A stretch of 64,000 nt of DNA from DASXQK01 sp963724385. Its GTDB lineage: Bacteria > Pseudomonadota > Alphaproteobacteria > Dongiales > Dongiaceae. Each line of letters starts with the position of its first letter. Position 1 is the first letter of the stretch. The position numbers were made by a program, and so were the translations under genes. The notes below the pieces were generated by a model that ran no database searches, was not told the DNA's origin, and was given only the letters and a program-made list of their open reading frames with translations. The stretch covers positions 1,116,001 to 1,180,000 of the forward strand of contig CAVRUJ010000002.1 in the NCBI GenBank assembly GCA_963724385.1, given 5' to 3'. Positions 17,887 through 26,558 of this stretch are shown here, piece after piece.

Positions 17887-18267
17887 ATGCACAACTCCCG
17901 CCTCTGCAGCGTGCAGATCGACTGCAACACGAAGGACGTGGATGAGGCCGCCCAATTCTGGGCCGAAGCGCTGGGCCGCCCGCTTGACCTGCAGCATCCA
18001 GGGAGTCGCGGCAACTATCGCCAGCTTGCGACCGAGCCCGAGGAAGCCCTGGTTCAGATCCAGCGGGTGGACCACGACAGTCGCGTGCATCTCGACATCG
18101 AGACCGACGATATCCCGGCCGAAGTCGCGCAACTCGAGAAGCTGGGGGCGACGGTGGTCGATCGCATCAAGACGTGGGTCGTCATGCAGGCACCGACCGG
18201 CCAGCGCTTTTGCGTCGTGCGGGTGCAGCGCCCCGGCTTCGAGAAGCATGCCAATCGCTGGAGCTGA
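17887..18267 (+). CDS. VOC (glyoxalase/bleomycin-resistance) family protein
   Basis: A 126-residue single-domain vicinal-oxygen-chelate protein. It has the paired beta-alpha-beta-beta-beta layout (CSVQIDCNTKDVDEAAQFWA at the start, VHLDIETDDIPAEVAQLEKLGA in the middle, TGQRFCVVR at the end). The family includes glyoxalase I, antibiotic-binding proteins and dioxygenases; this subgroup is uncharacterised. AAGGAGG lies 6 bases before the ATG at 17887. It stands alone. The 282 bases upstream (17605-17886) have no other gene I can support. Confidence 0.85.
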   Translation: MHNSRLCSVQIDCNTKDVDEAAQFWAEALGRPLDLQHPGSRGNYRQLATEPEEALVQIQRVDHDSRVHLDIETDDIPAEVAQLEKLGATVVDRIKTWVVMQAPTGQRFCVVRVQRPGFEKHANRWS

Positions 18268-18272
18268 ACCGT

Positions 18273-19523
18273 CTACAACCAGCTCGTCTCGAACGGGTAG
18301 CGCGAAAGACGTTCGATCCCGGCATCGGTGACCAGGACCTGCTCTTCGAGCTTGACGCCTTCCCGCCCGTCTTCCGCACCGATGAAGCTTTCCACGCACA
18401 GCGTCATTCCCGGTTGGACGATTCCGTCATAACCCTTGGCCGCGAAGTCCGGCCAATACTTGATCGAAGGCCATTCATCGGCGAGGCCGACGCCATGGAT
18501 CATGCTCGGATACCGGCGGGACAGGTATTTCTCGGGAATGGGCCAGCTGCGCTCGGACAGCTCGCGAAAGCTGACGCCGGGCTTGAGCTGCGCCAGATTA
18601 TGCTCGATCTGCTCGACCGCTGCGCCATAGAGGCGCCGTTGCTCATCAGTCGGCTTGCCGCCGCAGACCCAGGCGCGGGAGATGTCGGCGCAATACCCAT
18701 AAGGGCCGATGAGGTCCGTATCGAAGCTGACCATGTCGCCAGCCTCGATCCGCCGCATCGAGCACTCCCGGAACCATGGGTTGGTTCGTGGGCCGGAGGA
18801 GAGCAGTCGCGTCTCGATCCATTCACCCCCTAGGCGAATGTTCGTTTCGTGAAGCTTGGCCCACAGCGCGTTTTCCGTGATGCCCGGAACCAGCGCCTCC
18901 TGCATGGCCCGACATCCTGCCTCGCAGACGGCAAGAGAAGCCTGCATCAGGACGACTTCCTCGGGTGACTTTATCGCTCGGGCATGTTCCGTCAGGACCA
19001 ATCCGTCCATCAGCTGCAGCTGATGGGCCCGTAGCGCATCGGTGCCCATATGCGACAGCCGGTCGACAGCGAGCCGTCTGTTCCCCCCGCCATGGCGGCG
19101 CATCAAATCGGCAATTTGATCCGCGAAGCGGTGGGCGCGCTCTTCCGCACGCGGTCCTGCCGAGAAGTAGTAGAACGACGGCATGACACGGTACTCGTCG
19201 ACCGTCGGCAGCTCCGAGGCCAGATAGGGATGATTGGCGTAATCGAACAGCACGACCGGGCCTTCGAGAGAGACGAACACGCAACGGCACTCGTAATGCG
19301 ATGACCAGACCTGCATGTTGGTCGCGTCGGTGGCGTAGCGCGTATTGATCTGATCGAACATCAGAAGGCCCGCCACGTCGGCGCGCTTCATTTCGGCCCT
19401 GAGGCGCGCCAACCGGTAGCGCCGGACGGCATTGAGATCGACCGGCGCCGTGGCGAACTCCATCGCGCCATGCTGTCGGGAAGCCGGGCTTCCGGCGGTC
19501 GCATCCTTTGAATCCGTGGACAT
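18273..19523 (-). CDS. dddP: DddP-family DMSP lyase homologue (M24 metallopeptidase fold)
   Basis: A 416-residue M24-fold protein resembling marine DddP, which cleaves dimethylsulfoniopropionate to dimethylsulfide and acrylate. Matching stretches are GLLMFDQINTRYATDATNMQ, LGGEWIETRLLSSGPRTNPW and FDTDLIGPYGYCADISR. The metal ligands D268, D270, D280, H343, E378 and E393 are all present with nearly the same spacing as I recall for Ruegeria lacuscaerulensis DddP. Y338 and D349 fall where its catalytic Tyr and Asp lie. Alternatives are a creatinase or Xaa-Pro dipeptidase relative with another substrate. The ATG at 19523 has GGGGAG upstream; an in-frame start at 19673 would be unusually long. The neighbours (VOC protein, tRNA-Gln) do not help. 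Confidence 0.75.
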   Translation of the reverse strand: MSTDSKDATAGSPASRQHGAMEFATAPVDLNAVRRYRLARLRAEMKRADVAGLLMFDQINTRYATDATNMQVWSSHYECRCVFVSLEGPVVLFDYANHPYLASELPTVDEYRVMPSFYYFSAGPRAEERAHRFADQIADLMRRHGGGNRRLAVDRLSHMGTDALRAHQLQLMDGLVLTEHARAIKSPEEVVLMQASLAVCEAGCRAMQEALVPGITENALWAKLHETNIRLGGEWIETRLLSSGPRTNPWFRECSMRRIEAGDMVSFDTDLIGPYGYCADISRAWVCGGKPTDEQRRLYGAAVEQIEHNLAQLKPGVSFRELSERSWPIPEKYLSRRYPSMIHGVGLADEWPSIKYWPDFAAKGYDGIVQPGMTLCVESFIGAEDGREGVKLEEQVLVTDAGIERLSRYPFETSWL

Positions 19524-19743
19524 ATGTCTCCCCGAGGGATCGATTAGGTCGAATGACGCCCGCCTGCGGCAGGCGGTTGCTACCGTAGCCCGCCGGCAGG
19601 CAGGTCCGTTTTCCAGAAAGTGCTGTGAACTATCCTGCTTGTGACCATGGGTCTCTTCCGGGCGCAGCCGCAAGATCCAAAGCTGTCACCCATGTCTCCG
19701 GTACGCTCTGTTACCTATGTGTTCGGAATGGACCGAGACCGAT

Positions 19744-19817
19744 TGGCTGGGGCGCCAGGATTCGAACCTGGGATCACGGGACCAAAACCCGTTGCCTTAC
19801 CGCTTGGCCACGCCCCA
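19744..19817 (-). tRNA. tRNA-Gln (TTG anticodon)
   Basis: A 74-base tRNA read on the minus strand, beginning TGGGGCGTGGCC and ending GCCCCAGCCA with the CCA encoded. The acceptor arms pair, the T-arm contains GGTTCGAATCC, and the anticodon loop TTTTGGT gives TTG (reads CAA). No integrase or flanking repeat marks it as an integration site. The rest of 19524-19900 holds short inverted repeats (near 19558-19575) but no gene I can support. Confidence 0.95.
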
Positions 19818-19900
19818 ATGCCGACCGCGATGGGCGGGCAACTTAGGCTGAAAGGCCGGCCGAATTCAACCCGAGGGGCGGAGCGGCCCATGACTGACTT

Positions 19901-20755
19901 CTAACTCAGGAACTCAGCATGGCCCGCGCCAGTGCTTCCCGTAGCTACGCGGAACATCCAAAAGCCATCACTGCCGAACGGCGCGCCCGGCACATGGATC
20001 CTGCCGTCCGGCTCGTGCTGACGCAGGGTAAATCCGCGGGCGCTGAAGTTTGCCAGGCACTTCTCAGGGGCCAGACCGCGCTCTCGTATGTACTGCGGGT
20101 GGAATTCCATAAAGCAAAGTCTCAGGCGGTCGAAGACCGCGAAGTCGGTTTCCGAAATCTCGTATTCGGCCCCCTCGACATCCATCTTCATCACGGTCGG
20201 GCGCCGGTCGGCGAAGCGCTGCAGCGGCAGGAGCTGGGTCTTCAGTAGCCGCGGGCCGGTTCGCACGGCCGTTCTCGCGTCGGCCAACGAGATTTCGGCG
20301 AACTCTTCCGTGGCGCCGATCCCGATCTGGTGCACCTCGACATTGTCCAGCTCATTCAGCCGCGCGTTGAACTCACAGGTCAGCGCGTTCCACGGAAACG
20401 GGTCGAATGCGACAACGCGCCCGGTCGGACCGGCCGCCAGCGCATACCACATCGCGTTGAAGCCGACGTTGCAGCCGAGGTCGAACACGACATCGCCGGA
20501 CCTGACCAGGCCACAGCGTTCCATGTGGCAAAGCGAGGAGTTGACGGCGTCCTTGTCGAACCAAGCCTTGGACTCGGCATGGAAGATCAGCAGGCGATAG
20601 TCTCGACCGCCCTGATGCTGGTTCACGGCATAGGGATTGATGCGGGCATAGCCGCCCTTCATCGGCGCGGTCTTTTCGATCCGATCGAGGCGCCGGCTGA
20701 ATTGGTCGATCAGTCTCCGCTCCGGGCTTCTGAAGCCCCACATGGATCCCCGCAT
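19901..20755 (-). CDS. FkbM-family SAM-dependent methyltransferase
   Basis: A 284-residue methyltransferase of the FkbM family. SAM motif I is VVFDLGCNVGFNAMWYA, followed by the acidic motif VVAFDPFPWNALTCEFN and the family hallmark MKMDVEGAEYEI. Members O-methylate sugars, polysaccharides and natural products. Nearby GDP-fucose genes suggest a cell-surface glycan substrate, which is inference. Start at 20755 gives MRGSMWGF; a second ATG 12 bases later is equally possible. Confidence 0.85.
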   Translation of the reverse strand: MRGSMWGFRSPERRLIDQFSRRLDRIEKTAPMKGGYARINPYAVNQHQGGRDYRLLIFHAESKAWFDKDAVNSSLCHMERCGLVRSGDVVFDLGCNVGFNAMWYALAAGPTGRVVAFDPFPWNALTCEFNARLNELDNVEVHQIGIGATEEFAEISLADARTAVRTGPRLLKTQLLPLQRFADRRPTVMKMDVEGAEYEISETDFAVFDRLRLCFMEFHPQYIRERGLAPEKCLANFSARGFTLRQHEPDGRIHVPGAPFGSDGFWMFRVATGSTGAGHAEFLS

Positions 20756-20990
20756 GCATCATAGCCGCCTTGTCCGCACCGATCTTGGGGCCGCCTGGAT
20801 GCCCTGACAAGCGCCTCTGCCTCGCGGCATGGCGCGCCGAGCCTTCCTTGGCCGGTCAGGCATGGGCGGAGTGTTGCGCGAACGCCGGGCCTGTCACGCG
20901 TTGTCAGCACGGGGTTGACCAGGGGAATTTCTAACTGCGTCACGGCCCCGGAGGGGGGCCTACAGCCTGGCGGTCTCAAGCGCACTCGGC

Positions 20991-21026
20991 TTGACACGTG
21001 AATCAGGCTCTAATCTATTGAAGGAG
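20991..21026 (+). promoter_or_regulatory. Promoter-like sequence with ribosome-site-like AAGGAG
   Basis: TTGACA at 20991-20996 is an exact -35 box. Seventeen bases later lies TCTATT, a weak -10 match; TAATCT three bases earlier is too close for optimal spacing. AAGGAG follows at 21021-21026, then a hairpin. No gene is in the right place downstream on this strand, so a small RNA or a chance match are both open. Confidence 0.35.
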
Positions 21027-21028
21027 AT

Positions 21029-21070
21029 CAAGATTCACGGGTCAGCTTGATGCAAGCTGACCCGATCTTG
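21029..21070. repeat. Strong inverted repeat (hairpin), possible terminator of fcl
   Basis: A 12-base perfect stem, CGGGTCAGCTTG at 21038-21049 with its complement at 21053-21064, around a 3-base loop. An outer 6-base stem, CAAGAT at 21029-21034 with ATCTTG at 21065-21070, extends it past a 3-base bulge on one side. It lies directly after the fcl stop codon. There is no T-run, so a classic intrinsic terminator is not complete. Confidence 0.75.
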
Positions 21071-21072
21071 GT

Positions 21073-22038
21073 CTAGGCCGCGTCGCGCCGGTTGGCGAGA
21101 TACCAGTCGTAGCTCTTCTTGAGGCCGTCCTCGAGACGCGTGGTCGCCCGCCACCCGAGCGCCGCAAGGCGCCCGCTGTCCATGAGCTTGCGGGGACTGC
21201 CGTCGGGCTTGCTGGTGTCGTAGACGAAGCCGCCGCGATAGCCCACGACCCGGGCGATGGTCTCGGCCAGCTCGCGGATCGTGAGCTCCGACCCAGCGCC
21301 GACGTTCACGTGGTCATAGCCGCTGTAGCGCGTCAGCAGGAAGACGCAGGCGTCGGCCAGATCCTCGACGTAGAGGAACTCGCGCCTCGGCTTGCCGCTG
21401 CCCCAGATCTCCACCTTGTCGGCGCCGCCGCGCTTGGCGTCGTCGATCTTGCGCATGAGCGCCGGCACGACATGGCTCGACGCCAGGTCGAAGTTGTCGC
21501 CGGGCCCGTAGAGGTTGGTCGGCATGGCCGAGATGAAGTTGCAGCCGTATTGCTTGCGATAGGCTTGGCAGAGCTTGATGCCGGCGATCTTGGCGATGGC
21601 GTACCACTCGTTGGTCGGCTCGAGCGGGCCGGTCAGCAGCGCGTCCTCGGTCATGGGCTGCGGGGCCAGCTTGGGGTAGATGCAGGACGAGCCCAGGAAC
21701 AGGAGCTTCGCCACCTTGGCCTTGTGGGCGCCCTCGATGAGGTTGGCGGCGATGGCCAGGTTGTCGTAGAGGAACTCGGCCGGCCGGGTCGAATTGGCCA
21801 GAATTCCGCCGACCGTGGCCGCGGCGACGATCACGGCATCGGGCCGCTCGGCCTTCAGCCACTCCTCGGTCGGCTGCTGCCGGCGCAGGTCCACTTCGCC
21901 CCGGCCGACGGTGAGAACGCGGCAGTCCTCGCTCCCCAGACGCCGCACGAGGGCGCTGCCCACCATGCCGCGATGGCCGGCCACGAACAGCTTCCGCCCG
22001 GCGAGCGAAAACGGTTCAGGGTTCGCGCCGCCGCTCAT
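21073..22038 (-). CDS. fcl: GDP-L-fucose synthase
   Basis: A 321-residue short-chain dehydrogenase (GDP-4-keto-6-deoxymannose epimerase/reductase, WcaG/Fcl). NAD(P)-binding is at the N-terminus, VAGHRGMVGSALVRRL. The catalytic Tyr-x3-Lys is NEWYAIAKIAGIKLCQ, and GSSCIYPKLAPQPMTED and NLYGPGDNFD are family signatures. It makes GDP-L-fucose from GDP-4-keto-6-deoxy-D-mannose, the product of the adjacent gmd. The start overlaps the end of gmd by 23 bases, so the two form an operon. Confidence 0.93.
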   Translation of the reverse strand: MSGGANPEPFSLAGRKLFVAGHRGMVGSALVRRLGSEDCRVLTVGRGEVDLRRQQPTEEWLKAERPDAVIVAAATVGGILANSTRPAEFLYDNLAIAANLIEGAHKAKVAKLLFLGSSCIYPKLAPQPMTEDALLTGPLEPTNEWYAIAKIAGIKLCQAYRKQYGCNFISAMPTNLYGPGDNFDLASSHVVPALMRKIDDAKRGGADKVEIWGSGKPRREFLYVEDLADACVFLLTRYSGYDHVNVGAGSELTIRELAETIARVVGYRGGFVYDTSKPDGSPRKLMDSGRLAALGWRATTRLEDGLKKSYDWYLANRRDAA

Positions 22039-23081
22039 GTTCGTCCTTCATGGTCGTGAGGTCGGCCGCCACCATCTCTGAGACCAGTTGGCGGAAGCTC
22101 GTCTTGTGGCGCCAGCCGAGCTTGGCATGGGCCTTGCCCGGATCGCCGTGCAGGTACTCGACCTCGGTCGGCCGGAAATACCGGGCGTCGATCGAAACCA
22201 GCACCCGGCCGGAGTTGGCGTCCACCCCCTGCTCCTGGGTGCCGGCGCCGCGCCAGGCAATCTTGCGCCCGGTCTCGGCGAAGGCGAGCTCGACGAATTC
22301 GCGTACCGTGTGGGTCTCGCCGGTGGCGATGACGTAATCGTCGGGCTTGTCCTGCTGCATCATCAGCCACATCGCCTCGACATAGTCCCGCGCATGACCC
22401 CAGTCGCGCTTGGCGTCCAGATTGCCAAGATAAAGCCGCGACTGGAAGCCCAGATGAATCGCCGCCACGGCCCGGGTGATCTTGCGGGTGACGAACGTCT
22501 CACCCCGGGTCGGGCCTTCGTGGTTGAACAGGATCCCGTTGGAAGCGTGGATCCCATAGGCCTCGCGATAATTGACCGTGATCCAATAGCCATAGAGCTT
22601 CGCCGCCGCATAGGGGCTGCGCGGCTGAAAGGGTGTGGTCTCGCTCTGGGGCGGCTTGGCATTGCCGTAGAGCTCCGAGGTCGAGGCCTGGTAAAAACGC
22701 GCCCGGCGTTCCATGCCAAGGATCCGGATGGCTTCCAGCAGACGCAAGGTGCCGAGCCCGTCGGCATTGGCGGTGTATTCGGGAGTTCTCGAAGCTCACC
22801 TGGACATGGCTCTGGGCCGCCAGGTTGTAGATCTCGTCGGGCTTCGTCTCCTGCACCAGCCGGATGAGGTTGGTGGCGTCGGTCAGGTCGCCATGATGGA
22901 GGAAGAACCTGACGCCCTTCTCATGGCTGTCGATGTAGAGGTGGTCGACGCGCCCGGTGTTGAAGGAGGAGGACCGGCGCTTCACGCCGTGGACGACATA
23001 GCCCTTGGACAGCAGCAGGGCGGCGAGATAGGCGCCGTCCTGGCCGGTGACGCCGGTGATGAGTGCGACCTTGTCTGGCAT
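22016..23081 (-). pseudogene. gmd: GDP-mannose 4,6-dehydratase, interrupted by a one-base frameshift
   Basis: First step from GDP-D-mannose to GDP-L-fucose. The N-terminal piece starts at 23081 (MPDKVALITGVTGQDGAYLA, then VKRRSSSFNTGRVDHLY) and stays in frame to VSFENS. The C-terminal piece resumes in the next frame with YTANADGLGTLRLLEAIRI and ARFYQASTSELYGN, and includes the catalytic Tyr-x3-Lys region PYAAAKLYGYW. The break is at about 22780-22784, where one extra G (C on the coding strand) sits in a GGG run. Total length is 355 codons plus one base, as expected for an intact gene of 354 residues with one inserted base. Probably a sequence error. Confidence 0.9.
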
Positions 23082-23199
23082 GAACTCTTTTGGGAAGCGC
23101 AAATTAGGCGGGGGACCGTATCCGATTTCCCACGTCGGTGGAAGCCTTGGGCCCGAGGCGCTACACTCGCGCCTCGAATTGGGGTCGAGGGGGAAGGCG

Positions 23200-23823
23200 A
23201 TGTCCAAGGAGCCGGGCGAAACGGAGAAAGCCAGCGAAGCTGCCGGCGCTCCGGCCCAGCCCGAAACCGTCCAACCCCAGGCCGCCAAACCTCAGGCCAC
23301 TCAACCTCAAACCGCCAAACCCAAACCGGCCGCCCCGCCGCCTCAGCTGTATGCCCGGGCCTTCGACCGCCTCGCCGCCGCCTCGGCCCCGCCTTCCCAT
23401 CGCGGCACTTTGGTCCTGCTGTTGGTCCTGCTCCTGCTCGCCGCGGGCGGCTACGGCCTTTGGCGCACGGGCCGGCTCGATCCGGTGCTGGCATCCATCG
23501 GGGCCGGGATCGAGCGGGTGGCGCCCATGACGGGGCCGCTGAAGCCGATGCTGGATCGCATCGGCGCCTCGCTGCAAAGCGGCTCGGCCGCGCAATCGGA
23601 GGCGGCCATGGTGATGGAGATCAAGAAGCTGCTCAGCCAGCTCGACTTCCAGCCCGGACCCATGGACGGCACCCTCGACGACCAGACGGTCGCGGCCATC
23701 GAGTCCTATCAGCAGACCGCGGGCCTGCCGGTCGACGGCAAGCCGAGCCAGGCCCTGCTCGACGAGCTGCGCGCCGTCGCCGCCGGCGGAGCCCAAACCC
23801 AGGGGCAATCGACGGGCAATTGA
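23200..23823 (+). CDS. Membrane-anchored peptidoglycan-binding-domain protein
   Basis: A 207-residue protein with a Pro/Ala/Gln-rich N-terminal stretch (about residues 14-50, with repeated PQA/KPQ/QPQ), one transmembrane helix (about 70-88, LVLLLVLLLLAAGGYGLW), and a C-terminal PG_binding_1 domain (about 140-190, IKKLLSQLDFQPGPMDGTLDD). It likely sits in the inner membrane with the binding domain outside. The low-complexity tail would be cytoplasmic. The ATG at 23200 has AGGGGGAAGG upstream; a start at 23047 is less likely. It is divergent from gmd across 118 bases. Confidence 0.8.
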   Translation: MSKEPGETEKASEAAGAPAQPETVQPQAAKPQATQPQTAKPKPAAPPPQLYARAFDRLAAASAPPSHRGTLVLLLVLLLLAAGGYGLWRTGRLDPVLASIGAGIERVAPMTGPLKPMLDRIGASLQSGSAAQSEAAMVMEIKKLLSQLDFQPGPMDGTLDDQTVAAIESYQQTAGLPVDGKPSQALLDELRAVAAGGAQTQGQSTGN

Positions 23824-23830
23824 GCGGAGG

Positions 23831-24716
23831 CTAAGAGCCGCCCGCGAGTTCCGCCACCGCCCCGCCGGTGGCGGTTGCCGTGGCCCGCACCCACCAGTGA
23901 GGCTGGGTCACCTGGATGGCCGCGGCCGCCTTGGCCGCCTCGTCCGCCGCGGCGAACAAGCCGAAGCAGCTGGCTCCGCTGCCCGACATGCGGGCGAGGA
24001 GGCAGCCGGGGGAGCCCGAGATCGCGTCCAGGAGATCGCCTATTTCCGGCAGCAAGGACATCGCTGCTTCGGTCAGGTCGTTGCCGCGCTCGGCGAGCAG
24101 CCCAGCCAGCTGCTCGACATCGGCCGGCGCCTCGCGCCAGCGTGCGGGCCGCGAGAAGGGACCGGCGAATCGCCGGAAGACCTCGGCGGTGGGCAACGGC
24201 CGGCGCGGGTTGGCCAGCAACATGCAAAAGCGCGGCAGCGGCGGGGCCGGCTTCGAGATTCTCGCCGATGCCGCCGACGAAGCAGGGCCCAGGCGCGAGG
24301 CAGACCGGCAGGTCGGCGCCGAGTGCAAGGAGTCGCTCGCTCGCCGGCAGCGGGCATTGCCATAGGCGCGCGAGTCCGACGAGCGCTGCCGCCGCGTCGG
24401 AGGAGCCGCCGCCCATGCCCGAGGCGACCGGCAGCTGCTTCACCAGGCGCAGGGCCGCGCCTTTGGTCGGATTCATGAGCCTGGCGGCGGCCAGCACGAG
24501 ATTGTCGCTTCCCGCCAGCGCCGAGCCGAAGGGCCCCTCGAGGCTGAGGCGCAGCTCCGGCGCCGGTTCGAGGGCCAGCTCGTCGCCCAGTTCGGCGAAG
24601 CAGACGAGGCTGTCCAGCAGGTGATAACCGTCCGCGCGCCTTCCGGTCACGTGGAGATAGAGATTGATCTTGGCGCGCGCGGCAAACCGCAACGCAGCGG
24701 ACGGCGTGACGCTCAA
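23831..24716 (-). pseudogene. ispE: 4-diphosphocytidyl-2-C-methyl-D-erythritol kinase, interrupted by a one-base frameshift
   Basis: GHMP kinase of the MEP isoprenoid pathway. The N-terminal frame (TTG start at 24716) has AKINLYLHVTGRRADGYHLL and the ATP loop PVASGMGGGSSDAAAALV. At about 24235-24243 the frame shifts and the C-terminus continues in another frame with LPRFCMLLANPRRPLPTAEV, then CLLARMSGSGASCFGLF. Length is 295 codons plus one base, so one inserted base in a GCC/GCTG context explains it. The end of ispH is also in the window, so the organism uses the MEP pathway and needs ispE. That favours a sequence error. It is followed upstream by the TPR gene. Confidence 0.9.
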
Positions 24717-24721
24717 GCGGC

Positions 24722-26464
24722 TCAGCCGCCGGTGCTGCCCGCATCGAGGCCGCGCTGCAGCTTGGCCTGGATGGGCGCGATCCTATCGGCATCGGGCTTG
24801 AAGGCGAGGGCGCGCTGCCACTGGAAGCGGGCCTCGTCGCGCCGGCCGAGCTTCCAGTAGATGTCGCCCAGATGGTCGTTCAGCACCGAATCGCTGGGAT
24901 CGAGCGAGATCGCCTTTTCCTGATAGATCACCGCCTTGTCGTAGTTGCCCAGGTGGTAATAGGCCCAGGCCAGGCTGTCGACGATGTAGCCGTCGTCGGG
25001 CTTCTGATCGACCGCGCGCTTCAGCATCGCCATGGCCTCGTCGAGATGCACGCCCTTGTCGACCCAGGTATAACCCAGATAGTTGAGCACATAGGGCTGG
25101 TTCGGCTGGAGCTCGAGCGCCTTCTTGAAATCGAGTTCGGCCTTGGGCCACTGGTTGCTGCGCTCGAGCGCGATGCCGCGGAAATAGTAGAGCGACCAAT
25201 CGTTCTCGGAAGGTTTGCCGATCCTGGCGATGGCCGTGTCGTAGGCCTTGGCCGCCTCGACGAAGCGGCTGTCTGAACGCAGCACGTCGCCAAGCTCGAT
25301 CGCGGCCTCGGCCCGGGCGGGCTGACCGTCGATCAGCTTCTGGAGCGTGGCGACGGCCTCGTCGTCACGGCCGAGCTTGTGCAGTTCGTCGGCAACCTTG
25401 ATTTGCGCTTCCCAACCGTAGATGCCGTCGGGCGAGACCTGGCGGAACGCCGCGAGCGCCGCGGCCGTCTCTGACTGGCTGTCCAGCGTCTCGGCCAACA
25501 GGGACAGATAGATAGGATCGTCGGGGCGCCCCTCGAGCGCCAGACGCACCAGGGTAAGGGCCGCGTCGCTCGACTGATTGCTCTGCAGGAGCCCCGCCAG
25601 CTGATAAAGCGACTCGGCCATGCCCTCCAGCGGCGAGCCGACGATGGCCTTGGGCTTGCCCGCCTCTTTCATGGCGCGGCGCAGCGGCGCCACGAGGAAG
25701 CTTCCCGGATGTTCCTGATCGAAAATGGCGTAGAGCGCCGCGGCGCCCTGGGAATGGCCCTGGCGCAGGCGGTAATTGGCGACCAGCTGAACGAGTCGGA
25801 AGGCCCGTTCATTGGCCACCTCGAGGGCCTTGTTGTAATGCTTGGCGGCTTCTTGAGGCTTGCCGGCGACGTCGGAGATGAGGCCGAGCTGCAGCTCATA
25901 GAGCGGCTGGAAACCGTTGATGGCGCCCAGCGGCGCCAGCGCCCGCTCGGCCCCGTCGAGGCCGACCGTGGCGAGCTGGGTCCAGGCCCGCAGCATGGGA
26001 TTGAGGAAATGCTCCAGCCCCTGGCCATTGATCGCCTGCAGATAGAGATCGGCGGCGGCGAAGTCCCCGGCCTTGGCCCGGTCGAGGGCGAGCGTTACCC
26101 GGTCGACGCCGTTGAGGGCGCCCGCCTGCTCCAGGCGCTTGGCGAGACCGATCGCCTCGGGCAGACGCCCGGCGCTCAGCATCAGATTGAAGCAGGTCTG
26201 TAGCAGCTCCGGATTGTCGGGATCGGCGGCCAGCGACAGACTGAGCAGATCGGCGGCCCCATCCATGTCGCCCGAGGCTTCTGCGTGCCGGCTGGCCAGG
26301 TAGTGGCCGAGGGGCGACGGCAGCATGTCGGCATAGTTGCCGGCAGTGACGCCGGTGTTGTCGGCGAAGGCGGCAGCGCCAAACAACTCGCCGGCGAGAA
26401 CGGTCAGAACCGAAATCATGCCGCCGAGGCGGCAGACGGGATTGGGCGAAGAGGAGTTGGCCAA
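24722..26464 (-). CDS. Tetratricopeptide repeat protein, secreted
   Basis: A 580-residue protein with an N-terminal signal peptide (GGMISVLTVLAGELFGAAAF, cleavage near AFADN) and many TPR units through to the C-terminus, for example YVLNYLGYTWVDKGVHLDEA and VLNDHLGDIYWKLGRRDEA. It is a common alphaproteobacterial periplasmic family next to ispE; its function is unknown, with a role in envelope assembly suspected only from the fold. The TTG at 26464 is chosen because it has GGAG nine bases upstream and supplies a basic signal-peptide start; the ATG at 26419 is the alternative. It ends 5 bases before ispE. Confidence 0.85.
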   Translation of the reverse strand: MANSSSPNPVCRLGGMISVLTVLAGELFGAAAFADNTGVTAGNYADMLPSPLGHYLASRHAEASGDMDGAADLLSLSLAADPDNPELLQTCFNLMLSAGRLPEAIGLAKRLEQAGALNGVDRVTLALDRAKAGDFAAADLYLQAINGQGLEHFLNPMLRAWTQLATVGLDGAERALAPLGAINGFQPLYELQLGLISDVAGKPQEAAKHYNKALEVANERAFRLVQLVANYRLRQGHSQGAAALYAIFDQEHPGSFLVAPLRRAMKEAGKPKAIVGSPLEGMAESLYQLAGLLQSNQSSDAALTLVRLALEGRPDDPIYLSLLAETLDSQSETAAALAAFRQVSPDGIYGWEAQIKVADELHKLGRDDEAVATLQKLIDGQPARAEAAIELGDVLRSDSRFVEAAKAYDTAIARIGKPSENDWSLYYFRGIALERSNQWPKAELDFKKALELQPNQPYVLNYLGYTWVDKGVHLDEAMAMLKRAVDQKPDDGYIVDSLAWAYYHLGNYDKAVIYQEKAISLDPSDSVLNDHLGDIYWKLGRRDEARFQWQRALAFKPDADRIAPIQAKLQRGLDAGSTGG

Positions 26465-26558
26465 GGGGTCAGGCTCCGTCGGTGTGCGGCTTCCGGTTTC
26501 AAGGAAAATAGTGCAAGGCCGGGGCGCGCGCCACCGGTCCTCACCCCGATCGCGCGAT

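Larger units (their letters stand above)
20756..21072. other. Intergenic region with no protein gene
   Basis: A 317-base gap between fkbM (start) and fcl (stop), both on the minus strand. No reading frame of convincing length or composition is visible. It contains a promoter-like sequence at about 20991-21019 on the plus strand, a near-perfect hairpin at 21029-21070, and an otherwise featureless GC-rich stretch. Since fcl ends here, the hairpin may end that transcript. Confidence 0.7.

Noticed and set aside
19744..19817. tRNA-Gln as a mobile-element attachment site
   Set aside because: No integrase, no repeated tRNA 3' end and no phage genes in the window.
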